A stretch of DNA of 64,000 nt from Rhabdophis nuchalis (GCA_039707465.1 CM077645.1:61103850-61167849), one strand, 5' to 3'. Counted from the stretch's first letter, positions 12,864 through 24,758 are shown. The notes: generated from the letters alone by a model not told the origin. Numbers and translations are program-made.

Positions 12864-14039
12864 TTATCTATTTATTTATTTATTTGTTTCAATTTATAAA
12901 CCGCACCCTCTCCCCGAAGGGACTCGGGGCGGTGCACAGGAAGTTAAAAAACATATATACATCACAAATATAAATATTTTAAACCCAAATTAAATAGTTA
13001 TCACCCTGTGCTAAAATCTTAAAAATGTAAAACTATTTCCTTAAAATCCCAATTTAAAACAATTTAGACTTCAGACTGCAGGCTAGGTGAGGTAGAATTA
13101 GGCCAGGCCGGCCTGATGGAAAAAATAGGTCTTTAACTTTTGGCGGAAGGAGCGGAGGTCCGTGGTAGTTCTAAGTTCGGGGGGTAGGTCATTCCAGAGG
13201 GTTGGGCCTGCCACAGAGAAGGCCCTTCCCCTGGGCGTTGCCCACTGGCATTGCCTAGTGGACGGCACCCGAAGAAGTCCCTCTCTGTGGGAGCGAATCG
13301 GCCGAAGGGATGTATGGGGTAGGATACGATCCCACAGATAGCTAGGTCCCATGCCATGGAGCGCTTTAAAGATGGTGATCAGCACCTTGAAGCGCACCCA
13401 AAAGGCCACAGGCAGCCAGTGCAGCTCACGCAGGAGTGGTGTTACATGGGAATACCTAGAGGTTCCCAAAATTGCCCGCACGGCCGCATTCTGGACTAGC
13501 TGTAGTCTTCGGGTACACCTCAAGGGAAGCCCCATGTAGAGAGTGTTACAGTAGTCTAGACGGGATGTCACAAGCGCATGAGTGTGTGAAGGGCGTCCCG
13601 GTCCAATAGGAGACGCAACTGGAGTACCAGGCGAACCTGGTAGAATGCCCCCCGGCCACCGCCGTCACGTGATCTTCCATAGACAGCCGGGTATCCAGGA
13701 GGATGCCAAGTTGCATGCCCCATCCACGGGGGCTAGATGTTCACCCCCTATGGCCAGTGATGGAGTCAACTGGTTGTACCGGGACACCGGAAACCACAGC
13801 CACTCGGTCTTGGACGGGTTGAGTCTGAGTCTGTTCCTTCCCATCCAGACCTGTACGGCTTCCAGGCACTGGGACATCACTTCTATGGCATCGTTGGGGT
13901 GGTTTGGGGTAGATATGTATAGCTGAGTATCGTCAGCGTACAGATGGTACTCTACCCCAAAACCATGGATGATCTCGCCCAGCGGCTTCATGTATGTGTT
14001 GAACAGGAGCGGCGAGAGGACCGACCCCTGAGGCACCCC
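12864..14039 (-). mobile_element. L2-clade LINE, 5'-truncated, inserted in BovB
   Basis: In minus orientation the element starts at a [13 protein letters not shown] reverse-transcriptase block (near 14036). It runs through the [10 protein letters not shown] catalytic box (frame 13665-14036), then after a frameshift through '[16 protein letters not shown]', '[12 protein letters not shown]', '[13 protein letters not shown]' and '[17 protein letters not shown]' (frame 13098-13571). It ends with the 'gtgcaccgccccgagtccc' type tail and (AAAT)n. This is the C-terminal part of ORF2 of an L2-type element (Jockey superfamily). The frameshift near 13580-13665 makes it dead. It interrupts the BovB open frame between the LYT and WFKIEK blocks, so it is younger than BovB. 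Confidence 0.88.
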
Positions 14040-14040
14040 A

Positions 14041-15440
14041 GGGTGTACAGCAACTTTATCAACTTGAAAAGGTGTATTAGCATCCCCAGGTCTTCTAGCT
14101 TCTCATGATCAACACCACCAAAGGCTTTCTTGTAGTCAACAAAGCAGGTATACATGCTCTTTTGATATTCTTGAGATATTTTCCATGATCCAGAGTAGAT
14201 TTGTAATATACAGATATTACAATACATATACAGCTGTGCCATGACCCCTTCTGAAGCCAGCTTGAACATCTAGTAATTGCCTTTTGATGGTTGGTGCCAC
14301 ATGTTGTTGTATGATCTTAAGAAGAATCTTGCTACAGTGATGGATGAGGCACTTGTGCAGTAATTGGCGTAATCCTTGGAGTGGCCCTTTCTGGGTAATA
14401 GAATAAACACTGATTGTTTCAAATCTTCTGGCCCTGTGTTCATTCCCCAAGTTTTTGGCATAAAGCTGTGATGGTTGTGGGTGTCACAGAACTCAGCAAG
14501 TCTGCAGGAATGGTATCAACACCTGGGCCCTTTTTGTTTGGCATTCGGCTCTTTGCCCACACAATTATCTCCTAAAGGATAGCTGGTTCTATTTCTGCTT
14601 CCCTTTCCTTATCATCTTGAGAAGGCTGGGCCTCTCTGTTGCTGGTATACAGCTGTTCTGTATATTTTCCACCATCTGTTCTGACATCTTGTCAGTCAGA
14701 CAATTCTTTCCATTGTTTGTTTTTGATGATGATATTTATGAACAATAAATAATATTGAAATCCTTTTGACCTGCTCAAACAATTCCTGGTATGGACTTTC
14801 ATGCAGTCCTCTTCTAGCTATTTGAAACACTGATCTCAGTAAACTTTGCCTTCTTTTTTTCTCACTTCTCTTTGAAAATCTGCATTTGTTGTTTTTGTTT
14901 CCTCCCATTTTCCAGTTGCTTTGGCTGCTTTTTCTCGGTCAGCTATTTTGATGGTTTCATCTGAGAGCCATTTTTCCTCTGGCTTCTCTTATGATGTGCG
15001 TTCAACTGTGTTTCTTTGATGGTTGACTGAATTTCTTGCCAGTTTGTCAGTCATCTTCTCAGCAGCGTCCAGCACTATTTTTCACCTCATTTACATACAT
15101 GAGGGGAATTTTAGTGATGCCAAACTTCTTTGGTAGTGTTATTTTTTTAATGTTCCATAATTTGACTGATCTTAGTCCCTAACAATTCCTGGTCTGAACC
15201 TGGGTACAAAAGTGAATGAACTGGGCCATCAGTGGTTAAGATATAAGACATTCCTACCTGTGGTAATTGACACTCCATTCATTTTCCTGGTGCCATATCC
15301 TGAGTATTAGATTAAAAATTCCAAGGACTGGAATTTGTTGCCTATCCAGTATAACATGCTAATGCCAAGTAGGCCAATTTTCAACATAGCCATCAGTTAT
15401 TTGATGATAACCAAAGTACCTTGGGCCATTCCTCAGAGAT
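14041..15440 (-). pseudogene. BovB (RTE-clade) LINE remnant, 5' half
   Basis: Minus-strand blocks follow BovB order: 'KWLSDETIKIADREKAA' type region (about 14920-14990), 'MPNKKGPGVDTIPADLL' (near 14510-14550), 'SVFILLPRKGHSKDYANY' (14360-14430), 'DVQAGFRRGHGT' (near 14230-14270), '[17 protein letters not shown]' (near 14090-14150). The frame ends in '[11 protein letters not shown]' exactly where the L2 copy begins. Many stops and frameshifts are present. Together with 11870-12863 this was one element of at least 2.4 kb of surviving sequence. The 5' boundary near the SINE tail is uncertain. Confidence 0.8.
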
Positions 15441-15452
15441 TCTGCCTTGCTG

Positions 15453-15716
15453 TAGCAATAGTAATAGCAATAGTAATAGTAATAGTCTTATATGGTGCTA
15501 TAACAATAGTAATAGTAATAGTCTTATATGGTGCTTTACAGAACACTCTGAGCAACTTTCCATGTCAACATATTGCACCAACAATCTGGGACCTCATTTT
15601 ACCAACCTTGGATGGATGGAAGGTTGAGTCAATCTCAAGTCCCTACAGGATCAAATTCCAGACTATGAGCAGAGTTAGCCTTCAATACTGCATTCTAACC
15701 ACTGTGCCACCAGGGC
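15453..15716 (-). mobile_element. tRNA-derived squamate SINE, minus strand
   Basis: In reverse complement it starts GCCCTGGTGGCACAGTGG (a tRNA-like A-box region). It continues through 'caaccttccatccatccaa' and 'aatgaggtcccagattgtt' and ends with 'caccatataagactatta' plus a (CTATTA)n tail. The same family occurs at 39378-39573 and 58274-58478. The tail unit is duplicated, with two 'gtcttatatggtgct' copies at about 15485 and 15521. Family name not certain. Confidence 0.8.
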
Positions 15717-15787
15717 TATCCAATGTGCCTTTGAACAAATCAGACCCTTGCTTTCACCAGTGGCTACATTAGTAACTGTGATTCCTA

Positions 15788-16021
15788 TTAGATTTGTCCC
15801 AGCATCATTAATGCTTGACTACTCATTGCAGATCCTATCTCCTCTTCAGTAGGCTGTTGCATATCTTCTAGCCTTGGAGTCCTACTCACTGGAGACCATA
15901 TCTGATTCATTTGAGAGTCATTCCATAACATTTTCTTGCCAAGGTTTTTACAAAATAGTTTGCCAAAACTTACTTCAGCTCTGCCCATTTTTACAGACCT
16001 GAGACTGGCATGCGAGAGCAT
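15788..16021 (-). pseudogene. Unidentified 77-codon open frame adjoining repeats
   Basis: The translated frame has a charged, non-repetitive composition, with pieces such as 'MGRAEVSFGKLFCKNLGKK' and 'RLEDMQQPTEEEIGSAM'. It reads like true protein rather than chance, and it sits just upstream (minus orientation) of a SINE and BovB remnant. I do not recognise the domain. It may be part of an uncharacterised retroelement or a processed gene fragment. Confidence 0.35.
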
Positions 16022-17061
16022 GACTGGGTTATAAATTAGAGCATGCTTTGTCTAGCTAGGAAAAAATAAATATAAATTATAGCAATATTATAAAGTAAAC
16101 GTCTCAGCCATACAACTCTGAGTACTTTCATGCTATATTGAGAATATTATATTCAGGAATTATTACATTCAGATATGTTGCCTTGGTTCTTTCTTAATTT
16201 TGTATTTGGCTTTGTTTTTTGTATTTGTTTCGTAGTCACACTGAATATTGAAACATAGTCTATACTGGATATCAATCCACTATGTTACCAAATAAATATT
16301 TACTCAACCCGTTTGGAAAATCGTATTATCTAATTAAATGTATAGTTTCATGCATTATCTTATATAAAGATTTCTTCTTTTGTTCCTATAATCTTTCAGG
16401 ATTTTAGAATTTATACTGAATTTAAAGCTTTTAAGTTTCACCAAACAGATGGAAGAAAAGTTCTATAGAATCTATGTAGCAAAATCTTCTTTATATTTTT
16501 TATTTCCCCCTCCCCGGATTTCAGCTACATTTAAAAGGTAATTTACTTAACTATTCATAGTCAGACCAGTGACTGAAATATGGCTGTGTATTCTTAACAA
16601 TAACTCCTAGAAGACTGAAATCTGAGTGATAGCTCTCTAGAAGACTGAGAGCTTCCTAATAATTTGATAAATGAAAAAGAAGAAAAAGAAACCATGGCCT
16701 GTTTCTGGTCACTTTCTCTGAAATATCTCTGAGGTTATGTATATGGGCACAATTATGTTTGTTTCAGCTAAGCCATGTTATGATTTAGCATGATTGCCAT
16801 ATTTGTACCATTGCTTTAACTTTTAGAGTCCTGTAGATGAGAAAGCCATTTCAGGTTTCCATTTCTCAACTGCAAAATACGGAGGACCACTAAAACAGCC
16901 TACACGTATGTGGGCTCTATTCTCAGACACCAGTACTGCTGTCATCAAGAAGTGTACAAATGTAAATTCTGTTAAAATAAATTGTTGGAATGTACTTTGT
17001 GCAACAATTTCAGCCAACCAGTAGATTGCAGAGTCTATAAGTTTGCATATATGGTATATAC
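16022..17061. other. Unique AT-rich DNA
   Basis: No gene or repeat family is recognised. Confidence 0.5.
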
Positions 17062-17670
17062 CAGTGATGATTAAGCTTTTTTGACCTTTTTTGGCCAATG
17101 GATGACCCACAGGAGGGCCATGCATTGGTGTGCCACACCCATAATGCTATGCGGGTGCCCCCCCATGCATGCATGTACATGCGACCAGTAACCTTCCCCC
17201 CCCCTTTTGCTGCAGTTTTTTCACCTTCCCCAGGCTCCAGAGACTTTCTAGGAGCCTGGGGAGGGTGAAAACAGCCCTCTTGGACATCCTCCAGAAGCCT
17301 CAGGAGCTTCCCTAAAGCCTCCGGAGGGCAAAAAACAGACCTACGGGGAGCCTGGAAGTTCAGGAATGATGACTTCTGGTTTGTCTGTAGGGCTATTTTT
17401 TGCCCTCTGGACACCTTCAGGGAAGCCTCCTAAGACTAAAGACTCCAAAAGGCAAAAAAATGGTCCTATAAGCAAACCAGAAGTCCATTCCTGAAGTTCC
17501 GGTTTCCTCATAGGCTGGTTTTTTTGTGAAAAATGGTCTCAAAAGAAGGCTGAAATCAGCTGGTGAGTGTGCACATGCACACTGACCAGCTGACAGGGCA
17601 ACACCTCCCGTGCCTGACAAATGGCTCCACGTGCCACCTGTGGCACACATGCCATAGGTTCGCCATCTTG
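17062..17670. mobile_element. Decayed hAT element, CAGTGATGGC family (609 bp)
   Basis: The left end CAGTGATGATTAAGC and the right part 'ggcacacatgccatag' / 'gttcgccatc' match the element at 4958-5329. The interior shares the 'ggctccagagactttct' / 'agcctggggagggtgaaaa' segment. The last bases of the right end are degraded and no matching target duplication is visible, so this copy is older or rearranged. It is longer than the 372-bp relative because of extra internal sequence. Confidence 0.75.
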
Positions 17671-19710
17671 GGGATTACTCTATGTCCTTTTTTTCTGAAT
17701 AGTTTCCTGTTTCCTGTTAAGCAGTAAAGCATATAGTGGCTGTGTGCTTGGTTTGTTCTGTAGGGTTATATAAACAGAATTTCTAACAAGTTCATACATC
17801 ACAAGTTACCAAACTACAGTAGATACCAGAGGATGGCTGATACATTTTCTACTGATGCACAAGTTTTCTAATTATAAGATTTTTTTAATGGAAATACTTA
17901 ATTTCTTGTCCTGTGTATTTTTCTATTTTTTCTATATCAGTTACAATTTTTATTTTTTTTAAAAACCTTATTTAGTCCATAATTAAATATTCTGTTTGAA
18001 TTGTTATCTTGAATTTCCTTTTTCTGATCTGGTTTCACTGAACTGGACTCTCATTCTAAGAGATCTCTAATCACATTTGGCTGAAGATTATTAAAACTTT
18101 AGTAGATAGAAATAAACGTAAAAACCTTTGAGTAAAAACTTTTAAAAAATGAAAGTTTGAACAGGAACAAAGTTTATTTAAAATATTGTGGCCATTCACT
18201 TTCAAACACAAGACCCAGCTATTTTTGAAAGTTGAAGAACAGTTTCAAATACTGAGAAAGTATCCGGAGTGGAAAAGATTTTATTCCAGCATTGCTTAAG
18301 CAGAGGAGATACCCAATTGATTTGGAAGCAGAAGTGTGAAATAATTTACACTGCCAGGAACCAACACAGACTTAAAACCAGCATTTTGAAATGTCCATGC
18401 CTGAACAGAAGCCCAGTTGGCCATTTATAATCATTTTCTACTCTCTCAATAGGAAAACACCACATTTGTCAAAATCCAATGCTGATGCTTTCAGATTTGG
18501 TTCATTAGCTCTCATTGTGTCAATAGGTATGGATCATTTTGAAAAAGACTCACAGTTGCTTTATCCCATCTTAATTATATGTTAGCATTATTTCAGCAAA
18601 GATGTCTTTTCTCTATTCTGCTTCCTTACCTCTTCTAATCATGACAATTTCAAATCAATTAAAAAAAAAGAATAGCAGAAGGACAAAATGTGAATTGCCA
18701 CATTAGTTACAGGCTCAAAATTGTCTGCCATTATCACCACATACATATTGGATCTGTTGCTTCCTGATTTCCTGTTTTCTACCTCCTCGTTCCATTCATA
18801 AAACATAATTTCAAAGTACTTGGTTTCGGTTTTGAATGAAACTTAACTGTCAACCCTAGCATGACAATAGGAATTATGTCATTGTTTTTCAGCCGAATGA
18901 GGAAGAGAATGCTGCATCCAAGTTTTATTTTAAAATTTTAATTGGGTTTTTATTACATAAGGATGCTCAGTTTGCAATGCAAGCCCATTTGTTTAGCACT
19001 GTTTCAATCAATTTGGACCTAAAATGGAAATGTGATGTGTTGAACATTGACATTTGAATATTGATTTACAAATTGCTCTAAGCTTTGTTCATCAATGATA
19101 TGATGGCTTCTATGCCTTCAGCATATTTTTTGCATTTTTCCCAAAGATAACACTTTGGTCTATTCTGCTAAACTGGGAGTACATTTATAAGTACTGTTAT
19201 TTCCTAAACAAAGTTCCTAAGACAGATACTGTAGGCCAGATATTTGGATTAGACATTGTACTAAGCTACAATGCGATTGCATGGTTTTGGTTCAGCATGT
19301 TGTGTTAACTCAATTATTGTGATTTCAAAGTCCTGGCTTTCCTTTTTGTGTCAATAAGTACAACTACAGCTTATACAGCAATCATAATGGAACAAACTAT
19401 TATTTAGCACAATGTGAACTCAATCACTGTGTAAATTACAACATGTAATTTTGCTACTAGAATTAATAAGAAAGAACTGCTTTATTGAATGATAGCTTCC
19501 TTACAAATTTGCTTTTCCCAGATATTGAAAGCAACATGCTTGAATAATTATGCAAGAAGAGGGGAAATGGATAACTGGTGAATTTAGAAGCTTGTGGAAA
19601 CTACTACAGCACAACATTCTGTATATGTACTTGGCAATAACAATTACCAAGTATATAGCAATTGGTAGACTATCAAACTAATGTATATCTATAAACAAGG
19701 TCTTACTCCA
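17671..19710. other. Unique AT-rich DNA
   Basis: Nothing recognisable as gene or mobile element. The 64-codon frame at 18391-18585 has no motif. Confidence 0.5.
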
Positions 19711-19862
19711 TGTTTAGGTTTAGGTTTATTGGTTTTTTATACCGCCCTACTCCCGAAGGACTCAGGGCGGTGTACAACCAAAATAAAAACAAATATATAA
19801 AAGCTTTTAAAAAGCTTTTAAAAGGCATAATTAAAAAATGTTGGACATATTATGAAATTAAA
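19711..19862 (-). mobile_element. L2-clade LINE 3' tail fragment
   Basis: 'ggttttttataccgccct' followed by 'actcccgaaggactcaggg' is the reverse complement of the L2 3' terminal hairpin seen at the full copies, preceded by a TTTAGG-type tail. Only about 150 bp survive. A near-identical fragment is at 32363. Confidence 0.75.
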
Positions 19863-20070
19863 TGGAAATTATTTATTCTTCCATGAGCCTTTGGAAGTAG
19901 GCAAAATCTAAGAGCAGCTTTAACTATGTCCACAGTTTTCTGGTGAACAGATTTCATCTGTGGATATATTTTTTTTTCCTTTTGCAGAATGATTGTATAA
20001 GATTAGGAAGCTGTATGATGCTGGGGAATTGAGAAAAGCAGCATATCTTGGATCTTTTTATATTATTGTT

Positions 20071-21277
20071 TATAATAATTATAATAATAATAATTTTAAT
20101 ACTTATAAACCGCTCCCTCTCCCCATGGGGACTCGGGGCGGTGCACAGGTAGAATAAAAACAATAAATACATACAAACATTCCTTAAAAACAAATTAAAC
20201 CTAACCTGCGCTAAAATTTCCCATTAAAACTGAACTATACTAAAACTACCCAGTAAAACCCCAAAGACAGAGAGACTATCCTAGGCCGGCCAGACAGAAA
20301 AGATGAGTTTTTAATTTAAGACGGAAGGAGCGGAGGTCCGTGGTCGTCCTAATATCGGGGGGAAGGTCGTTCCAGAGGGCCGGGCCCGCCACAGAGATAG
20401 CCCTTCCCCTGGGTGTCGCCCGCTGACAGTGTCTAGTGGACGGCACCCGGAGAAGTCCCTCTCTGTGGGAGCGAATCGGCCGTGAGGATGTATGAGGCAG
20501 GATCCGATCCCGCAGGTAGCTAGGTCCCGAGCCATGGAGCGCTTTAAAGATGATAATTAACACCTTGAAGCGCACCCGAAAGACGACAGGTAGCCAGTGC
20601 AGCTCGCGCAAGAGCGGTGTTACATGGGTGAACCTGCTCGTGCGGCTGCGTTCTGGACTAGCTGAAGCCTTCGGGTGCACCTCAAGGGGAGCCCCATGTA
20701 GAGAGAGTTACAATAGTCCAGTCGGGATGTCACGAGCGCATGAGTGACTGTGCGAAGGGCGTCCCGATCCAATAAGGGGCGCAATTGGCGAACCAGGCGA
20801 ACCTGGTAAAACGCCCTCCTGGCCACGGCTGTCACTTGATCTTCCATGGACAGCCGGGCATCCAGGAGGACACCCAAATTGCGCGCCCCATCCACAGGGG
20901 CAAGATGTTCGCCCCCTATGGCCAGCGATGGAGTGAGCTGGTTGAATCGGGCAGCCGGAAACCACAGCCACTCGGTCTTGGTCGGGTTGAGCCTGAGTCC
21001 GTTCCTTCCCATCCAGATCCGCACGGCTTCCAGGCACTGGCACATCACCGCTACGGCATCGTTGGGGTGGTTTGGGGTAGATATATACAACTGAGTGTCA
21101 TCAGCGTATAGATGGTACTCCACCCCAAAATCACGGATGATCTCACCCAGCGGCTTCATGTATGTGTTAAACAGGAGAGGCGAGAGGACCGACCCCTGAG
21201 GCACCCCACATGTGAGTGGTCTCGAGGTCGACCTCTGCCCCCCTGCCAACACAAATTGCGATCGGCCAGAGAGGTAG
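20071..21277 (-). mobile_element. L2-clade LINE, 5'-truncated, relatively young copy
   Basis: On the minus strand, a 210-codon frame (20620-21252) carries [21 protein letters not shown], the [10 protein letters not shown] catalytic motif, '[18 protein letters not shown]' and '[17 protein letters not shown]'. A second frame (20276-20680) continues with '[13 protein letters not shown]' and 'SVAGPALWNDLPPDIR' to the stop. The two are offset by a 16-nt deletion relative to the copy at 12864-14039, located around 20630. The 3' end has the conserved GC-rich hairpin and (ATT)n tail. Function in the intact family is reverse transcription during target-primed integration. This copy lacks the endonuclease and N-terminal reverse-transcriptase portion, so it cannot move itself. 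Confidence 0.9.
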
Positions 21278-21283
21278 GAGGAG

Positions 21284-21697
21284 AATATTTATACCCCGCA
21301 CCCATCTCACCACAAGGGACTTGGGGCGGCGCACAGGGATAATAAAATATAAAATCAAAATATATACAAAATTAAAACTAAATTAAATAAACCCACCCTG
21401 CGCTAAAATCAGTTAAAACCCATAATTAAAACTTTGGTAACTAAAAGAAGTGCAGTGACGAGTAAAATCATGCTAGGCCGGCTTGATGAAAGAAATGCAT
21501 TTTTAAATGCTGGTGGAACAGGCGGAGGTCCGAGATGATCTGGAGTTCGGGAGGTAGGTCATTCCAGAGGGTTGGGCCCATCACAGAGAAGGCTCTTCCC
21601 CTGGACGTTGCCAACCAGCACTGCCCAATTGACGGCACCCGGAGCAGACCCTCTCTGTGGGAGTGGATTGGTCGTAGGGATGTATGGGGCAGCAGAC
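21284..21697 (-). mobile_element. L2-clade LINE 3' fragment, same orientation as neighbour
   Basis: Starts with 'ataccccgcacccatctca' / 'cttggggcggcgcacaggg' (tail hairpin). It extends to coding DNA for 'WNDLPP..L' and 'SHREGL' type residues, then stops abruptly at about 21697. It abuts the 5' end of the copy at 20071-21277 with only a few bases between. Confidence 0.82.
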
Positions 21698-22989
21698 GGA
21701 TTAAATATAATGTTTAATCCATTTCACTTACCATTGATGAGCTTTGAACTATCCTATTATAACTCGTGCTATTATGGTATGCCACTTATAGGTGGATTTT
21801 TATCTAGAGGTACAGATGAGCTCAATGATGTGTTTACCAATTTCTTCCCATGGCAGCAGTTCCTGACAAAAGGGTGGGAGGTCCTTGTAGTAACCATGAA
21901 GCAAGGGAATCAATCCAATTCCTTCCCCTCTGGTCCATAAAATTGCAAATTGGGATTGCTCCTCCTTACCATCTTTGATTTCAACTCAAATAATTGACCA
22001 TTCTTAACTCTTTTTTTCACTGTGCATGTCTCATTTCAGCCAGCCCAGAGAATAGCTGATCTCTGCTATAGTTCAACTCTGTCACTAATTAGGCAGAACT
22101 ACCGTATCTTTCATTCCATCACTTGTCTAAACTGGAATTATAATTGCTGGTGACACATTTGTGAGCTCCCATTGTTATGCAGAAAAGGGCTGTGAGCAAG
22201 TTATCCTCATGGCTATGCTTAGATTATTGAAAAGCAATTTGTAGGATAAATCTGCTGGGGAAAGTATTTCACTCCATTAAGCTATAGCCTAAAATAAGAG
22301 AAAGGGGGGGGGGGAATCACTCTGGTGATAGATAGCTTGAAGCCTCTGGGGGAAAAAACATGTTTATTAAGGCTTATTAAACAAATATATTAACAATTTA
22401 TTTCTAATATGCCACTAAAATAATACATTGCCATACCAAAGTTCTGTTTCAGGAGACATCACCTCAGTCAACCGATTCAGTAAGAAATCAAGATCTAGAA
22501 AGCAACCAATGACTTTATCAAAAAGTACAGTTCTTTGCCAATAGCTACAGTATTTTTACAGCTCCTTATATGAGTCCTATAATACTAATTTCAGTAGTTT
22601 TTTACAAAGGCAGATGTTAAAGTCTCCAGATATTTTTTATGTGTGACAGAGTCAACCCAACTGTTATACTGTGGAAATAAATTTACATACTATACTAAAT
22701 ACCACCATTTTTGTACATTGGCACTTCTGTGCATTTATGGATACTTTGTGATCCTTCAGATGACAATATTAGAATTTGCCAACGTTTATTAAAGTCAAAT
22801 AAAAGATATTCAGGACCAAAGCTGTTTTTTGCTCTTTCAGTCCCAACTCCCAATGCTTACAACCAGTCCAGCAAAATATCCTAATCAATAGTATTAAAAG
22901 TCTCTGAATTTAGAAGCACTACCCCATTCTAGCTCCCACACAGATTATCCACAGGCATGAGCAATTCTGTCTCTATATCATACCTATTA
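21698..22989. other. Unique DNA, no gene seen
   Basis: No assignable element. A G-run of about 10 lies near 22305. Confidence 0.5.
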
Positions 22990-23049
22990 TTAGTTGGATG
23001 GCACTTGGAGTTGGATTATTATCCATTTGTCCAAGTGCCATCCAACTAA
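22990..23049. repeat. 60-bp palindrome with 20-bp perfect arms
   Basis: The left arm ttagttggatggcacttgga (22990-23009) is exactly complementary to the right arm at 23030-23049. The 20-base spacer itself contains a TGGAT/ATCCA pair. A second perfect hairpin, CCTTCCTT/AAGGAAGG, follows at 23061-23080. Confidence 0.9.
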
Positions 23050-23080
23050 CTTCTCAACAGCCTTCCTTATAAAAGGAAGG

Positions 23081-24408
23081 TTCAAAACTGGATGATAATT
23101 CATCCAGAACACAGGAGTTCAGTGATGTACCACTCACCTTCTTCAATGGGAGGAGAATATCCACTCTCTTAAAGAGGCTGATACTTTTGCATAAACCCAC
23201 TAACAGGTTATTTTCTATGTTTCCTAATCCAGGAGGGGTAAAACAAGCAAGTGATCAAATATACAGTTCAGAGTTTCTTGCCCAACTTCACAAAGAGATT
23301 CTAATTGTACTAAATGTTTGGCATTCTTAGCACCACCCCAAATCCCTATTCCACCTATTCAGGAATCAACTCCGGCTCCTTATTCTCAGATCAATAACAC
23401 TCCAAGGGATGTCAAACCTATGTGCTCCCACCCAAGTTTCAGGGGAATGGAGCAGGTAAGCAACCAACCCCTCCCCCCAAACACTAGACTTTGCTTTTTG
23501 ACTAATCTTCTCAGAGTCTTGACTTCACAGTTCCTTATCGTACAACACCAGCCCAAAGTTCCATTCCTTTTCCTTTCCTCTTTATCAACAACTCTGTTGC
23601 TTTCAATCAGTCAAGGGGCTGCTTCAGCTCCAGCCACTCCCAAGGTGTCTTCTACTCCTTCCTGATCTCTGCAGCAATGCTTAGGTCAAAACTCACCAGC
23701 GCTCACCAGGGCTCCAGCTATTCTACATTGTATAACTAAGAGACAAATGATGTGTGAGGTAATCTACCATACTTTCTTAATCGACATGATCACAAGATAA
23801 TATAAATTGCCAGCATAATAGCTTATTCTCCAAGGAACTAGCAGTAATTTGTCTTGATAGTTGCATAGCAATCAATTATATATCACAATTCATCTTGCAT
23901 TAATTGAGTAGATATAAGTAGCTCACCAGAAGTTTTCAATTCATGCTCATAGATCTGGAATAGGTGGATTCTGTAAAAAGACTTGTCACAATTACAAATA
24001 AGTCACATTGTCACGTGAGATTTCCTTTTCATTCTTACTACTGATGCTCTGGAAAGGAGGCATAAGTATGCTATAAAATATTATTTTTTCAAATTAAATG
24101 ATTTATGTAGGCATAAAGTTGTAGGCGAGTAGATACAATATTAAGGAAAGACTATGGGGCACTAACACTGAACTTTCTGAAACATGCTATTGATTTAATG
24201 CATTATTGTATTGTTGCTTATACTAGTCTGTACAAATGTCTTGAATTTTTCCATCAAATCTGTGTATGTGGAAATTGAATGAAAGATTTCTCCTATTTTG
24301 TCCAGTCTAGAGTAGATTGAACTAAGAAATAATGATGGCCCAAAGACATCCTTCCATTAGTATGTTACAATACTGTGTTTCCTAGATTCTCACAGCAATT
24401 TAAAGGAC
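23081..24408. other. Unique DNA, no gene seen
   Basis: A 115-codon plus-strand frame at 23318-23665 is proline/serine-rich with no motif and is probably chance. No mobile element is recognised. Confidence 0.45.
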
Positions 24409-24455
24409 AGCTATGTCTATATTCCAATTGCTCCAATTGGAATGTAGACATAGCT
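24409..24455. repeat. Near-perfect 47-bp palindrome
   Basis: The arms 'agctatgtctatattccaat' and 'attggaatgtagacatagct' match with one mismatch over about 22 positions, separated by a very short loop. No flanking duplication typical of a transposon is obvious. Confidence 0.85.
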
Positions 24456-24591
24456 ATCAAATCAAATTAAATTTTGGATTTTAATTTAAAGTATTGTATA
24501 GCATTATTCTTTACTATTTTTTAGAACTCCATGGTATAGTTATTCAATCAAGAAATTCCTACTAAAAAGACACAAAACAATGTATGTATGT

Positions 24592-24750
24592 CAGTAATGG
24601 TATTCTATTCTCTTCACTACGGGTTTGGTAGTGGAAGTGCAGGTATGCGCATAAGGTCCATGATGATGTCAGGATGGGTGGGCGGAGTCTCACGCTGCTG
24701 CGACTATCGGTTCACCGAAACCGATGCGAACCGGCAACATACCACCTCTG
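24592..24750. mobile_element. Miniature hAT-like element (159 bp), CAGAGGTGG family
   Basis: The left end CAGTAATGGTAT and the right end (complement CAGAGGTGGTAT) form the inverted repeat. The octamer atgtatgt is present on both sides (24584-24591, 24751-24758), although the site is an ATGT repeat, which weakens this evidence. The interior 'ggatgggtgggcggagtct' matches the element at 35886. Confidence 0.8.
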
Positions 24751-24758
24751 ATGTATGT

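Noticed and set aside
20276..21252. Host gene encoding a reverse-transcriptase-like protein
   Set aside because: The frames match L2 LINE ORF2, are frameshifted, and end in the L2 3' tail. Several copies occur in the window.
23318..23665. 115-codon proline/serine-rich frame
   Set aside because: No motif, no splice context and no start context; composition follows the local DNA.
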